Below, piece after piece: positions 9,086-17,687 of a stretch of DNA of 64,000 nt. The notes beneath the pieces are model-generated. The model saw only the letters and a list, made by a program, of their open reading frames with translations. It did no database searches and was not told the origin of the DNA. The stretch's first letter is position 1. Each line of letters starts with the position of its first letter. Position numbers and translations under genes: made by a program. The stretch comes from Geodermatophilus nigrescens (GTDB lineage Bacteria > Actinomycetota > Actinomycetes > Mycobacteriales > Geodermatophilaceae), in NCBI RefSeq assembly GCF_900129495.1, contig NZ_FQVX01000003.1:62001-126000 (forward strand), given 5' to 3'.

Positions 9086-9115
9086 TTGACACTTGACGTC
9101 AACGTCGACTATCCA
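9086..9115 (+). promoter_or_regulatory. promoter with TGACG-N4-CGTC operator in the -35/-10 spacer
   Basis: A consensus -35 TTGACA at 9086-9091 is followed 18 nt later by TATCCA (9110-9115). The spacer holds TGACGTCAACGTCG (9094-9107), an inverted repeat of the family seen at seven other sites here. The same sequence read on the minus strand offers TTGACG as a -35 for the divergent dehydrogenase. A repressor bound here would block both directions. Promoter activity is inferred from sequence alone. Confidence 0.6.
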
Positions 9116-9150
9116 CGGCCCGTCGGTCGGACGAGCAGAGGGAGTGGGAC

Positions 9151-9912
9151 GTGGACGTCTCGGGCATGACGGTGCTGGTGACCGGGGGCGCCTCCGGGCT
9201 GGGCCTGGCGACGGTCGAGCGCCTGGTGGGTGCGGGTGCGGAGGCGGTGATCGTCGACCTGCCGTCGTCGCAGGGCAAGGCCGTCGCCGAGCGGCTCGGC
9301 GGGCGGGTCACCTTCGTGGCGGGCGACGTCACCAGCGAGGAGCAGGTGGCCGAGGCGGTGGCCGCCGCCGAGGAGCGCGGCCCGCTGCGCGCGGTGGTCA
9401 ACTGCGCCGGCATCGGCAACGCCGTCCGCACGGTCGGCCGGGACGGGCCGTTCCCGCTCGACGCCTTCCGCCGGGTGGTGGAGGTGAACCTCATCGGCAC
9501 GTTCAACGTGCTGCGGCTGGGCGCGCAGGCGATCGCGCGCACCGAGCCGGTCGAGGGTGAGCGCGGCGTCGTCGTCAACACCGCCTCGGTGGCCGCCTTC
9601 GACGGGCAGATCGGGCAGGCGGCCTACTCGGCGTCGAAGGGCGGCATCGTGGGCATGACCCTGCCGATCGCGCGCGACCTGGCCTCGCTGCAGGTCCGCG
9701 TCGTCACCATCGCCCCGGGCCTGTTCGAGACGCCGCTGCTCGGCCAGCTGCCGCAGGAGGCGCGCGACTCCCTCGGCGCCCAGGTGCCGCACCCGAGCCG
9801 GCTGGGCCGTCCCGCGGAGTACGCGGCGCTGGTGCAGGCGATCGTGGAGAACCCGATGCTCAACGGCGAGACGATCCGCCTCGACGGCGCCATCCGCATG
9901 GCCCCACGCTGA
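9151..9912 (+). CDS. short-chain dehydrogenase, 3-hydroxyacyl-CoA dehydrogenase (HSD17B10) type
   Basis: This SDR has 253 residues, with the cofactor motif TGGASGLG (residues 11-18), NCAG, and the catalytic Ser146-Tyr159-Lys163 set. The overall pattern ([33 protein letters not shown]) matches type-II 3-hydroxyacyl-CoA dehydrogenases of the HSD17B10 branch. These oxidise 3-hydroxy(-2-methyl)acyl-CoA or steroid alcohols with NAD+. The GTG start is preceded by GAGGGAG. It is a single gene transcribed away from the dehydrogenase operon under a shared operator, and it ends at a strong hairpin. Confidence 0.88.
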   Translation: MDVSGMTVLVTGGASGLGLATVERLVGAGAEAVIVDLPSSQGKAVAERLGGRVTFVAGDVTSEEQVAEAVAAAEERGPLRAVVNCAGIGNAVRTVGRDGPFPLDAFRRVVEVNLIGTFNVLRLGAQAIARTEPVEGERGVVVNTASVAAFDGQIGQAAYSASKGGIVGMTLPIARDLASLQVRVVTIAPGLFETPLLGQLPQEARDSLGAQVPHPSRLGRPAEYAALVQAIVENPMLNGETIRLDGAIRMAPR

Positions 9913-9928
9913 CCCGGGACGCGGCACG

Positions 9929-9975
9929 GGAAGCTATCCGCACGTCTCTGCGCTCGAGACGTGCGGATAGCTTCC
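9929..9975. terminator. perfect 20 bp hairpin between converging genes
   Basis: Arms 9929-9948 and 9956-9975 are perfectly complementary around a 7 nt loop. The hairpin lies between the SDR stop (9912) and the converging ligase stop (9983), so it could terminate transcription from both sides. There is no T-tract, as is common in GC-rich actinobacteria. Confidence 0.65.
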
Positions 9976-9982
9976 GATGCCG

Positions 9983-11572
9983 CTACGGAACCGGGACGGC
10001 GGCGGCCTCGCGGAGCTGCTCGCGCAGCCGGCGCTTGAGGATCTTGCCGCTGGCGTTGAGCGGCATCTCCGGCACGACGACCACCTCCGCGGGCACCTTG
10101 TAGGCGGCCAGCCGGCCCCGGCAGTGCTCGCGCAGCGTCTCCGGGTCCGGCGCCGGTCCGCCCGGGTCGCCGGTCACGACGGCGACGACGACCTCACCCC
10201 AGTGGTCGTCGGGCCGGCCGACGACGGCGACCTGCGCGACCGACGGGTGGTCGGCGAGCACCGACTCGATCTCCACCGGGTAGACGTTCTCCCCGCCGCG
10301 GATGATCATGTCCTTCGACCGGCCGGCCAGGTAGAGGTACCCCTCGTCGTCCATGCGGGCCAGGTCGCCGCCCCAGAACCAGCCGTCGCGGATGGCCTCG
10401 GCGGTCTGGTCGGGCATCTCCAGGTAGCCGTTCATCACCGCATCGGAGCGGGTGACGATCTCGCCGACCTCCCCGCGCGGCACCTCGCGGCCGGTCTCGT
10501 CGCAGATCCGGAGCTCCACACCGTAGGCGGGCTTGCCGATCGACCCGAGCAGGTGGGTGGCGCCGGCCGCGGCGCGGCGGTGGTCGGCCGAGCCGAGCAC
10601 CGACTGCAGGCCGCCCTCGGTGGCCGCGCCGAAGGCGTTGATGAAGTCGCAGCCGAAGGTGGCCATCGCCCGCTCCAGCAGCGCGGGCGACATCGGGGCG
10701 CCGCCGTAGATGATCGAGCGCAGCGAGGAGTAGTCCCCGGCGCGCACGTCGGGGTGCTCGAGCAGCGTGCTGATCATCGTGGGCACCAGGAACGCGCCGG
10801 TGAGCTGCCCGCCCTGCATCCAGCGCAGCACGGTGGCCGGGTCGAACTGCGGCAGCACGAGGGTGGGGAAGCCCCGCCACACGTGCATGAGCACCATCCC
10901 CTGCCCGGCGATGTGGAACAGCGGCGAGGCGGTGTAGCGGAACTCGTCCGGCGCGATCTCGTAGTCGATCGACATGTTCGTGAACAGCGCCTTGACCATC
11001 CGCTGCGACTGCAGCACGCCCTTGGGCAGGCCGGTCGTGCCGCTGGTGAAGGCGAGGCCGAGGACGTCGTCGTCGGCCACCGGGACGTCGGTGCGGACCG
11101 GCTCGCCGGAGGCCAGCAGGTCCTCGTAGCCGACCACCCCGTCGGGCAGGGAGCCGTCGGCGGGCGGGCCGTCGAAGGCGCACACCAGCCGCACCGACCC
11201 CACCTGCGGCGCGAGCGCCGTGACGGTGGGCAGGTAGCGCTCGCTGGCGAACAGCGCGGCCGGCGCCGCCCGGCGCAGCAGGGTGAGCAGCTCGTCGTCG
11301 GCGAGCCGGTTGTTGAGCGGCACGTAGGTGACGCCGGCGCGCATGCAGGCCAGCAGCACCTCGACGTAGCCGCCGCCGTCGACGGCGACGATCGCCACCC
11401 GGTCGCCGTGGCCGATGCCGGCCCGGGCGAGGGCGTCGACGAGGCGGTCGACCCGCCGGTCGGTCTCGGCGAAGCTGCGCGACGAGCCGTCGCCGAAGAC
11501 CAGGCACGGCCGGTCGGGGTGCCGGGCGGCGGACAGGGCGAGGAACTGGCCGGCGCGCGTCATGGGCCGCAC
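9983..11572 (-). CDS. acyl-CoA synthetase (AMP-forming), class I adenylate-forming
   Basis: This ligase has 529 residues from the GTG at 11572, chosen because GGAGG lies 7 nt upstream. An ATG 9 nt further in has poor spacing. It carries the P-loop FTSGTTGLPKG, the hinge region GRSKDMIIRGGENVYPVEIES and the C-terminal lysine motif NASGKILKRRLRE. It activates a carboxylic acid to acyl-CoA with ATP through an acyl-AMP. It is paralogous to the ligases at 12970 and 34947, sharing GVLQSQRM-like and GAxTEGGLQSVL-like blocks. Substrate is unknown. It is transcribed divergently from the racemase-ligase operon, with an operator-like site about 50 nt upstream. Confidence 0.9.
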   Translation of the reverse strand: MRPMTRAGQFLALSAARHPDRPCLVFGDGSSRSFAETDRRVDRLVDALARAGIGHGDRVAIVAVDGGGYVEVLLACMRAGVTYVPLNNRLADDELLTLLRRAAPAALFASERYLPTVTALAPQVGSVRLVCAFDGPPADGSLPDGVVGYEDLLASGEPVRTDVPVADDDVLGLAFTSGTTGLPKGVLQSQRMVKALFTNMSIDYEIAPDEFRYTASPLFHIAGQGMVLMHVWRGFPTLVLPQFDPATVLRWMQGGQLTGAFLVPTMISTLLEHPDVRAGDYSSLRSIIYGGAPMSPALLERAMATFGCDFINAFGAATEGGLQSVLGSADHRRAAAGATHLLGSIGKPAYGVELRICDETGREVPRGEVGEIVTRSDAVMNGYLEMPDQTAEAIRDGWFWGGDLARMDDEGYLYLAGRSKDMIIRGGENVYPVEIESVLADHPSVAQVAVVGRPDDHWGEVVVAVVTGDPGGPAPDPETLREHCRGRLAAYKVPAEVVVVPEMPLNASGKILKRRLREQLREAAAVPVP

Positions 11573-11619
11573 GGGAACACCTCCGGAGGCCCGCACGGCG
11601 GCCGGGCCGCCGCCGGGAT

Positions 11620-11667
11620 TGACGTCAGGATCAGGTGTTCCTAGCGTCGCGGACGGGAGGGCGTCAA
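11620..11667 (-). promoter_or_regulatory. leftward promoter and imperfect TGACG-N4 operator of the ligase gene
   Basis: On the minus strand TTGACG (11667-11662) and TAGGAA (11643-11638) are separated by 18 nt. The imperfect operator TGACGTCAGGATCA (11620-11633) lies just downstream, near the expected start of transcription. Only one half-site is complete, so this copy is the weakest of the set. Confidence 0.45.
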
Positions 11668-11745
11668 CCGCGGAGGGTGCTCGTCCGGCCGACGCGCCGC
11701 GGGGCGTTGACAGCATGCCGCCCGTCCGGCTTGACTGCGTGAACT

Positions 11746-11759
11746 TGACGTCAGCGTCA
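11746..11759 (+). promoter_or_regulatory. operator TGACGTCAGCGTCA
   Basis: This is a perfect TGACG-N4-CGTCA inverted repeat, preceded by T (TTGACG could serve as a -35). It lies 37 nt upstream of the racemase start at 11797. Two further TTGAC sequences lie at 11707 and 11731. It is likely the control site of the long rightward operon that starts here. Confidence 0.6.
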
Positions 11760-11796
11760 TTCCATGGAGACGTCGCCGCAACGACCGGGAGGGCAG

Positions 11797-12909
11797 ATGG
11801 CCTCGGGACCCCTGGCGGGCACCCGCGTCGTGGAGTTCACCGGCCTGGCGCCGGCTCCCTTCGCCTGCATGGTCCTCGCCGACCTCGGCGCCGAGGTCGT
11901 GCGGGTCGACCGCCCGGGCGCGGTCCCCGCCCGCGACACCGACGTACTGCTGCGCGGGCGCCGGCACGCGGTCGGCGCCGACCTCAAGGACCCGGCCGCC
12001 CGCGACGCCGTCCTGGCGCTGGTCGACCGCGCCGACGTTCTGGTCGAGGGCTTCCGGCCCGGCGTGATGGAGCGCCTCGGCCTCGGGCCCGACGTCTGCT
12101 TGGAGCGCAACCCCGGGCTGGTCTACGGCCGGATGACCGGATGGGGCCAGACCGGCCCGCTGGCCGCGGCCGCCGGGCACGACATCGATTACATCGCGCT
12201 GGCCGGCGCCCTGTCCCCGATCGGCACCCGCGGCGGCCCGCCGGTGCCGCCGCTGAACCTCGTCGGCGACTTCGGCGGCGGCGGGCTGCTCCTGGCCACG
12301 GGCGTGCTCGCCGCGCTGGTCGAGCGCGGGCGCTCGGGCCGCGGCCAGGTGGTCGACGCCGCAATGGTCGACGGCGCCGCGCTGCTCACCGCCTCGCTGC
12401 ACGGCATGCTCGCCGCCGGCTCCTGGACGCCCGAGCGCGGCAGCAACCTGCTCGACGGCGCGGCGCCGTTCTACCGCACCTACGAGACGAGCGACGGCGG
12501 GCACGTGGCCGTCGGCGCGATCGAGCCGCAGTTCTACGCGCTGCTGCTCGACCGGCTCGGCATCCCCGCCGGCGACCTGCCCGCCCAGCTCGACCGCGAC
12601 GGCTGGGACGAGGTGCACGCCGCGTTCGCCAAGGCCTTCCGCACCCGCACCCGCGACGAGTGGACGGCGGTGTTCGACGGCACCGACGCCTGCGTGGCCC
12701 CGGTGCTCGCCCCGGGCGAGGCGGCCGGGCACCCGCAGGCCCGCGAGCGCGGCGCCTTCCTCACCCTCGGCGGGGTGACCCAGCCGGCGCCCGCGCCGCG
12801 CTTCGACCGCACGCCGGCCGTCGTCTCCGGGCCGCCCTCGGCCGGCGACCCCGCCGTCCTGGACGAGTGGGGCCTCGCCCCCGCGCAGGCCGCCGCCCTC
12901 GCCGGCTGA
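11797..12909 (+). CDS. CaiB/BaiF CoA-transferase family, alpha-methylacyl-CoA racemase type
   Basis: The protein has 370 residues from the ATG at 11797, which has GGGAGGG just upstream. An in-frame ATG at 11764 would place translation within 5 nt of the operator and lacks a ribosome site. [12 protein letters not shown] and [10 protein letters not shown] match the His/Asp catalytic pair of alpha-methylacyl-CoA racemases rather than formyl-CoA transferases. Such enzymes epimerise 2-methylacyl-CoA esters so that stereospecific dehydrogenases can act, as in sterol or isoprenoid side-chain oxidation. A CoA-transferase role cannot be excluded. It is the first gene of the unit and is followed by an acyl-CoA ligase. 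Confidence 0.82.
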   Translation: MASGPLAGTRVVEFTGLAPAPFACMVLADLGAEVVRVDRPGAVPARDTDVLLRGRRHAVGADLKDPAARDAVLALVDRADVLVEGFRPGVMERLGLGPDVCLERNPGLVYGRMTGWGQTGPLAAAAGHDIDYIALAGALSPIGTRGGPPVPPLNLVGDFGGGGLLLATGVLAALVERGRSGRGQVVDAAMVDGAALLTASLHGMLAAGSWTPERGSNLLDGAAPFYRTYETSDGGHVAVGAIEPQFYALLLDRLGIPAGDLPAQLDRDGWDEVHAAFAKAFRTRTRDEWTAVFDGTDACVAPVLAPGEAAGHPQARERGAFLTLGGVTQPAPAPRFDRTPAVVSGPPSAGDPAVLDEWGLAPAQAAALAG

Positions 12910-12969
12910 GGCCCACCTGCACCCCGCCTCCCGCACGACGCCTCCCGCAACGACGCAGGAAGGACCCCG

Positions 12970-14598
12970 ATGGACACGCACGGCCCGCAGCGGCCCGACG
13001 GGCTCGGCATCACGCTCGGCGAGATGCTCCCGCTGAGCGCCCGGCGGCACCCCGACAAGCCCGCCTTCCTCTTCCCCGACGGCAGCGCGCAGACCTTCGC
13101 CGAGACCGACGCCCGGGTCGACCGGCTCGTCTCGGCCCTGGCCCGGCAGGGCGTCGGCCGCGGCGACCGCGTGGCGCTGTTCGCGCTCGACTCGCACCGG
13201 TACATGGAGGTCGTGCTCGCCTGCGCCAAGACCGGCGCGGTGTTCGTGCCGCTGAACTACCGGCTGACCCGCCCCGAGGTCGACGTGCTGCTGCGCCGGT
13301 CGGAGCCGGTCGCGCTGTTCTCCGACGCCCGCTACGCCGGCCTGCTCGACGGCGTCACCGCCGCCCACCCCTCGCTGCGCCTGACGATCACCTTCGACGG
13401 GCCGGACGGCGACTACGAGGCCCTCCTCGCCACCGGCGACGACGTCGTCCTGCCGGTCGTCTGCCGCGACGGCGACCCGTTCGCCCTGGCGTTCACCTCG
13501 GGCACCACGGGCCTGCCCAAGGGCGTCGTGCAGTCGCAGCGCATGCACAAGAACATGGTCACGATCTGCCTGAACGAGTACCGGATGCGCGAGGACGACG
13601 TCCGCTACTGCGCAGCGCCGACCTTCCACGTCTCCGGCGTCTCGGGCCTGCTGGCCGGCGTCACCCGCGGGTTCACCAGCCTGCTGCTGCCGCAGTTCGA
13701 CGCCGCCACCGTGCACCGGTTCATGGCCGAGGACCGCGTGAACGCCGTCTTCCTCGTGCCCACGATGATCAGCAGCATCCTGCAGCTCGACGGCGTCGAC
13801 GCGTACGACTACGACCGGCTGGAGCTCATCACCTACGGCGCGGCGCCGATCTCGCCGACCCTGCTGCGCCGGGCGATCGACACCTTCCGCTGCGACTTCC
13901 TGCAGGCCTTCGGCGCCGGCACCGAGGCGGGCCTGCAGTCGGTGCTCACCCCCGAGGACCACCGCCGGGCGCTGGCCGGGCGGGAGGAGCTGCTGCGCTC
14001 GGCCGGCCGGCCCTCGCTGGGCGTGGCGATGCGGATCGTCGACGAGGAGATGCGCGACCTGCCGCCCGGCGCCGTCGGCGAGGTGGCCACCCGCAGCGAC
14101 ATGGTCATGGACGGCTACCTCGGCATGCCCGAGGACACCGCGCGGGCCTTCCGCGACGGCTGGTTCCGCGCCGGGGACATGGGCTACCTCGACGAGGAGG
14201 GCTACCTGTACCTGCACGGGCGCAGCAAGGACATGGTCATCCGCGGCGGGGAGAACATCTACCCGTTCGAGATCGAGACCGTCCTCGCCGAGCACCCCGC
14301 CGTCGCGCAGGCCGCCGTCGTCGGCGTCCCCGACGAGCACTGGGGCGAGGCGGTGCGCGCCTTCGTCACGCTGCGCACCGGCGCCACGGTGACGGCCGGG
14401 GAGCTCGCCGAGCACTGCCGCGGCCGGCTGGCCCGGTACAAGGTGCCCCGCGACCTCGTGCTCGTCGACGCGATGCCGACCAACGCCAGCGGGAAGATCC
14501 TGAAGCGCGAGCTGCGGCTGTGGGACCTCCCAGCCGAACCGGTGGAGAGCCCCGCTCCCGGCCCGGACGCGGCGGCGCAGCCCGCCGGCGCCCGCTGA
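12970..14598 (+). CDS. acyl-CoA synthetase (AMP-forming)
   Basis: This ligase has 542 residues. Motifs are FTSGTTGLPKGVVQSQRM, GRSKDMVIRGGENIYPFE and NASGKILKRELR with the catalytic lysine. The N-terminus DGSAQTFAETDARVDRLV is very close to that of the ligase at 9983, so both derive from one ancestor and probably act on related acids. The ATG is preceded by AGGAAGGA. The C-terminal tail after residue about 515 is Pro/Ala-rich and not part of the fold. It activates the substrate for the downstream dehydrogenases and crotonases in the same operon. Confidence 0.9.
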   Translation: MDTHGPQRPDGLGITLGEMLPLSARRHPDKPAFLFPDGSAQTFAETDARVDRLVSALARQGVGRGDRVALFALDSHRYMEVVLACAKTGAVFVPLNYRLTRPEVDVLLRRSEPVALFSDARYAGLLDGVTAAHPSLRLTITFDGPDGDYEALLATGDDVVLPVVCRDGDPFALAFTSGTTGLPKGVVQSQRMHKNMVTICLNEYRMREDDVRYCAAPTFHVSGVSGLLAGVTRGFTSLLLPQFDAATVHRFMAEDRVNAVFLVPTMISSILQLDGVDAYDYDRLELITYGAAPISPTLLRRAIDTFRCDFLQAFGAGTEAGLQSVLTPEDHRRALAGREELLRSAGRPSLGVAMRIVDEEMRDLPPGAVGEVATRSDMVMDGYLGMPEDTARAFRDGWFRAGDMGYLDEEGYLYLHGRSKDMVIRGGENIYPFEIETVLAEHPAVAQAAVVGVPDEHWGEAVRAFVTLRTGATVTAGELAEHCRGRLARYKVPRDLVLVDAMPTNASGKILKRELRLWDLPAEPVESPAPGPDAAAQPAGAR

Positions 14599-14627
14599 CC
14601 GGTCGCGGGGGAGAGGGGACGGGCGCG

Positions 14628-15674
14628 ATGCGCATCGGCATGCGGGTGCAGTACAGCGGCGGCTTCCGGGAGGCCGCGCAGGAGATCGGCGACCTGGAGA
14701 AGGCCGGCCTCGACATGGTCTCGATCGCCGAGGCCTACAGCTTCGACGCGGTCAGCCAGCTCGGGTACCTCGCCGCGGTCACCGAGCGGATGGAGCTGAC
14801 CAGCGGCATCCTCCAGGCGCTCACCCGGACGCCCACGCTGACGGCGATGACGGCGGCGGGCCTGGACTTCGTCTCCGACGGCCGGTTCACCCTGGGCCTG
14901 GGCGCCAGCGGGCCGCAGGTGGTCGAGGGCTTCCACGGCGTCCGCTACGACGCGCCGCTGGCCCGGCTGCGGGAGATCGTCGAGGTCTGCCGGATGGTGT
15001 GGCGCCGCGAGCGCGTCGTCCACGAGGGCCGGCACTACACGATCCCGCTGCCACCCGACCAGGGCACGGGCCTGGGCAAGCCGCTCAAGCTGATCAACAC
15101 CCCGGTGCGCGAGCGGATCCCGATCACGCTGGCCTCGATCGGCCCGAAGAACGTCGAGATGACCGCCGAGATCGCCGAGGGCTGGGAGCCGATCTTCTTC
15201 GTGCCGGAGAAGGCCCGCGAGACCTGGGGCGCCTCGGTCGACGCCGGCCTCGCCCGGCGGGACCCGGCGCTCGGGCCGCTGGACGTGCGCGTCGGCGTCC
15301 CCTGCGCGATCGGGGAGGGGCTGGAGGGCCTGCGCGAGCAGTCCCGCGCCGACCTCGCCCTCTACATCGGCGGCATGGGCGCCCGCGGCAAGAACTTCTA
15401 CAACGAGCTCACCGTCCGCTACGGCTATCCCGACGCCGCCGCCACCGTGCAGGACCTCTACCTGTCCGGCCGCAAGGACGAGGCCGCCGCCGCGGTGCCC
15501 GACGAGATGGTCGCGGCCACCTCGCTGGTCGGCCCGCGGAGCTGGGTCGCCGAGCGGCTGGCCGCCTTCCGCGACGCCGGCGTCACCACGCTCGTCACCT
15601 CCCTGGTCCAGCCCGACCGGGCCGACCGGCTGCGCACCGTCGAGCAGCTCAAGCAGCTGGCGCTGGACCTGTGA
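14628..15674 (+). CDS. LLM-class oxidoreductase, probably F420-dependent
   Basis: This TIM-barrel luciferase-like protein has 348 residues (MRIGMRVQYSGGF start, TSGILQALTRTPTLTAMTAA, GRFTLGLGASGPQVVEGFHG). These blocks match actinobacterial LLM F420-dependent oxidoreductases rather than FMN luciferases. The proposed role is hydride transfer between F420 and a CoA-bound or free intermediate. An NADPH:F420 reductase at 39688 behind a similar operator could recycle the cofactor. The ATG follows GGGGGAGAGGGG. F420 against FMN preference is inferred from family resemblance only. Confidence 0.8.
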   Translation: MRIGMRVQYSGGFREAAQEIGDLEKAGLDMVSIAEAYSFDAVSQLGYLAAVTERMELTSGILQALTRTPTLTAMTAAGLDFVSDGRFTLGLGASGPQVVEGFHGVRYDAPLARLREIVEVCRMVWRRERVVHEGRHYTIPLPPDQGTGLGKPLKLINTPVRERIPITLASIGPKNVEMTAEIAEGWEPIFFVPEKARETWGASVDAGLARRDPALGPLDVRVGVPCAIGEGLEGLREQSRADLALYIGGMGARGKNFYNELTVRYGYPDAAATVQDLYLSGRKDEAAAAVPDEMVAATSLVGPRSWVAERLAAFRDAGVTTLVTSLVQPDRADRLRTVEQLKQLALDL

Positions 15675-15711
15675 CCGGCGCCCGCCCCACCCCTCCCGGG
15701 AGGACCGCCCG

Positions 15712-16524
15712 ATGACCACCGCCCCGGCCGCCCCGGCCACCCTCAACGGGGGCTCGCCGCCGCCGGTGTCCCTCGCGCGCGACGGCGACGTCGCCACGCT
15801 CACCCTGGCCAACCCGCGGCGGAAGAACGCGATGACGCCGCAGGCGTGGCGGATGCTGCGCGAGACGCTCGTCGAGGTCGGCCGCTCCGACGCGCGGGTG
15901 CTCGTGGTCACCGGCGCGGGCACCGACTTCTGCGCCGGCGCCGACCTCTCCGCCCGCGAGGACCGGCCGACGGCGCCGATGGCGAGCATGGCCGAGGTCA
16001 ACGACGCGTGCCTGGCGCTGCACCGGCTGCCGGTGCCGACCATCGCCCGGGTCGACGGCGTGGCCGTGGGCGCCGGCATGAACCTCGCCCTCGGCTGCGA
16101 CTTCGTCGTCGCCACCGACCGCGCCCGGTTCTCCGAGATCTTCGTGCGGCGCGGCATGTCGGTGGACTTCGGCGGCTCCTGGCTGCTGCCCCGGCTGGTC
16201 GGCCTGCGCCGGGCCAAGGAGCTCGTGCTGCTCGGCGACATCATCGGCGCCGCCGAGGCCCTGGAGGCCGGGCTGGTGCGCGAGGTGGTCCCGGCCGGGG
16301 AGCTCGACGCCACGGTGGCCGCGCTGGCCGCCCGGCTGGCGAGCGGCGCCCCGGTGGCCATGCGGCAGTCCAAGCGGATGCTGACCGACTCCTTCGAGAC
16401 CGGCCTGGAGCGGGCCCTGGAGGACGAGGCGCGCAGCCAGCAGATCAACTTCGCCACCGACGACCTCGCCGAGGCCGTCGCCGCCTTCCACGACAAGCGC
16501 GACCCGCGCTTCACCGGCCGCTGA
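15712..16524 (+). CDS. enoyl-CoA hydratase/isomerase family protein
   Basis: This crotonase has 270 residues. The oxyanion-hole blocks CAGADLSA and DGVAVGAGMNLAL are present, as are Glu in FSEIFVRRG and in RAKELVLLGD at the two classical hydratase positions. It should hydrate a 2-enoyl-CoA or perform a related crotonase reaction. The FVRRGMSVDFGGSWLLPRLVG block is shared with hydratases that work on bulky or terpenoid-like CoA esters, although this is a loose indicator. The start follows GGGAGGA. It lies between the LLM protein and the first paired dehydrogenases. Confidence 0.87.
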   Translation: MTTAPAAPATLNGGSPPPVSLARDGDVATLTLANPRRKNAMTPQAWRMLRETLVEVGRSDARVLVVTGAGTDFCAGADLSAREDRPTAPMASMAEVNDACLALHRLPVPTIARVDGVAVGAGMNLALGCDFVVATDRARFSEIFVRRGMSVDFGGSWLLPRLVGLRRAKELVLLGDIIGAAEALEAGLVREVVPAGELDATVAALAARLASGAPVAMRQSKRMLTDSFETGLERALEDEARSQQINFATDDLAEAVAAFHDKRDPRFTGR

Positions 16525-16541
16525 GCCACCCGGGAGGGACG

Positions 16542-17687
16542 ATGGAGTTCACCTGGACGCCGGAGCAGCTCGACCTCCGCAGCAGCACCCGCCGGCTGCT
16601 GGAGACCCGCGCGCCCCTGGCCCGCACCCGCGAGCTGGCCGAGGCCGGGCAGCGCCGCGACGAGGCCGCCTGGAGTGCGATGACCCAGCAGGCCGGCCTG
16701 CTCGCCCTCGGCGTCCCCGAGGAGCACGGCGGCGCCGGCGGCTCGCGGGTCGAGCAGTCGCTGGTGTTCGAGGAGGCCGGCCGGGTGCTGCTCGGCGGCC
16801 CGCTGCTGCCCACGGTCCTGGCGATCGAGGCGCTGCTGGCCGCCGGCGACGACGCCGCGCTCGAGGAGCACCTGCCCGGCCTGGTCGAGGGCGAGCGCAC
16901 CGCCACGCTCGCCGTCCTGGGGAGCACCGGCCGCTGGCGGCCGTCGTCGCCGACCACGGTCGCCGCCCGCAGCGGGGACGGCGCGGTGCTCAGCGGCACC
17001 GAGGAGCTCGTCCTCGACGGCGCCGACGCCGACCTGCTGCTCGTGCTCGCCCGCGCGGAGGGCGGCCCGACGCTCTACGCCGTCCCCCGGGACGCCGAGG
17101 GCGTGACGGTCGAGCGGCTCGACGTCCTCGACCTCACCCGGCCGATGGCCCGGCTGCACCTGGCCGCCGTCCCCGCCCGGCCGCTCGGGCTGACCGGCGG
17201 CGGCGCCGGGGTGGTCGAGCGGGTGCACCGCGCGGCCGCCGTCCTGGTCGCCGCCGAGCAGGTCGGGGCCATGGACACCCTGGTGGCCCGCACCGCCGAG
17301 TACGCCCGCACCCGGCGCGCCTTCGGCCGGCCGATCGGGGCGTTCCAGGCGGTCAAGCACCGGCTCGCCGACATGGCGGTGCAGCTGGAGATGTCCCGCT
17401 CGGCCGCGGCCTGGGCGGCGTTCCAGGATCCCGGCTCGGCCGACGAGGCGTTCGGCGCGGCGGTGGCGGCGTCGTACTGCGGCGAGGCGTTCCTGCAGGC
17501 GGCGAAGGACACCATCCAGCTGCACGGCGGCGTCGGCTTCACCTGGGAGCACGACGCGCACCTGTTCCTCCGGCGCGCCCGGGCCGCGGCGACGCTCACC
17601 GGGCCGCCGTCGGAGCACCGCGCCGCCCTGGTCCCGCTGGTCCTGCCCGACCTCGTCGCCCCCGGGCACACGGAGGTGCCGTCGTGA
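16542..17687 (+). CDS. acyl-CoA dehydrogenase, non-catalytic-type subunit of a pair
   Basis: The 381-residue protein has the ACAD fold, including YARTRRAFGRPIGAFQAVKHR and IQLHGGVGFTWEHDAHLF. It lacks both the MCAD-type C-terminal Glu and the helix-G Glu found in its partner. The MEFTWTPEQLDLR start follows GGGAGGG. In mycobacterial steroid catabolism such proteins pair with an adjacent dehydrogenase as alpha2beta2 heterotetramers with a shared FAD site. Here its stop overlaps the next ACAD gene by 4 bp (GTGA), which supports stoichiometric co-translation. Pairing is inferred. Confidence 0.85.
   Translation: MEFTWTPEQLDLRSSTRRLLETRAPLARTRELAEAGQRRDEAAWSAMTQQAGLLALGVPEEHGGAGGSRVEQSLVFEEAGRVLLGGPLLPTVLAIEALLAAGDDAALEEHLPGLVEGERTATLAVLGSTGRWRPSSPTTVAARSGDGAVLSGTEELVLDGADADLLLVLARAEGGPTLYAVPRDAEGVTVERLDVLDLTRPMARLHLAAVPARPLGLTGGGAGVVERVHRAAAVLVAAEQVGAMDTLVARTAEYARTRRAFGRPIGAFQAVKHRLADMAVQLEMSRSAAAWAAFQDPGSADEAFGAAVAASYCGEAFLQAAKDTIQLHGGVGFTWEHDAHLFLRRARAAATLTGPPSEHRAALVPLVLPDLVAPGHTEVPS

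Noticed and set aside
6333..9092. A single 919-residue protein on the minus strand
   Set aside because: The first half is a frame-shifted shadow of the acyl-CoA dehydrogenase; the real gene starts at GTG 7736, overlapping the dehydrogenase stop.
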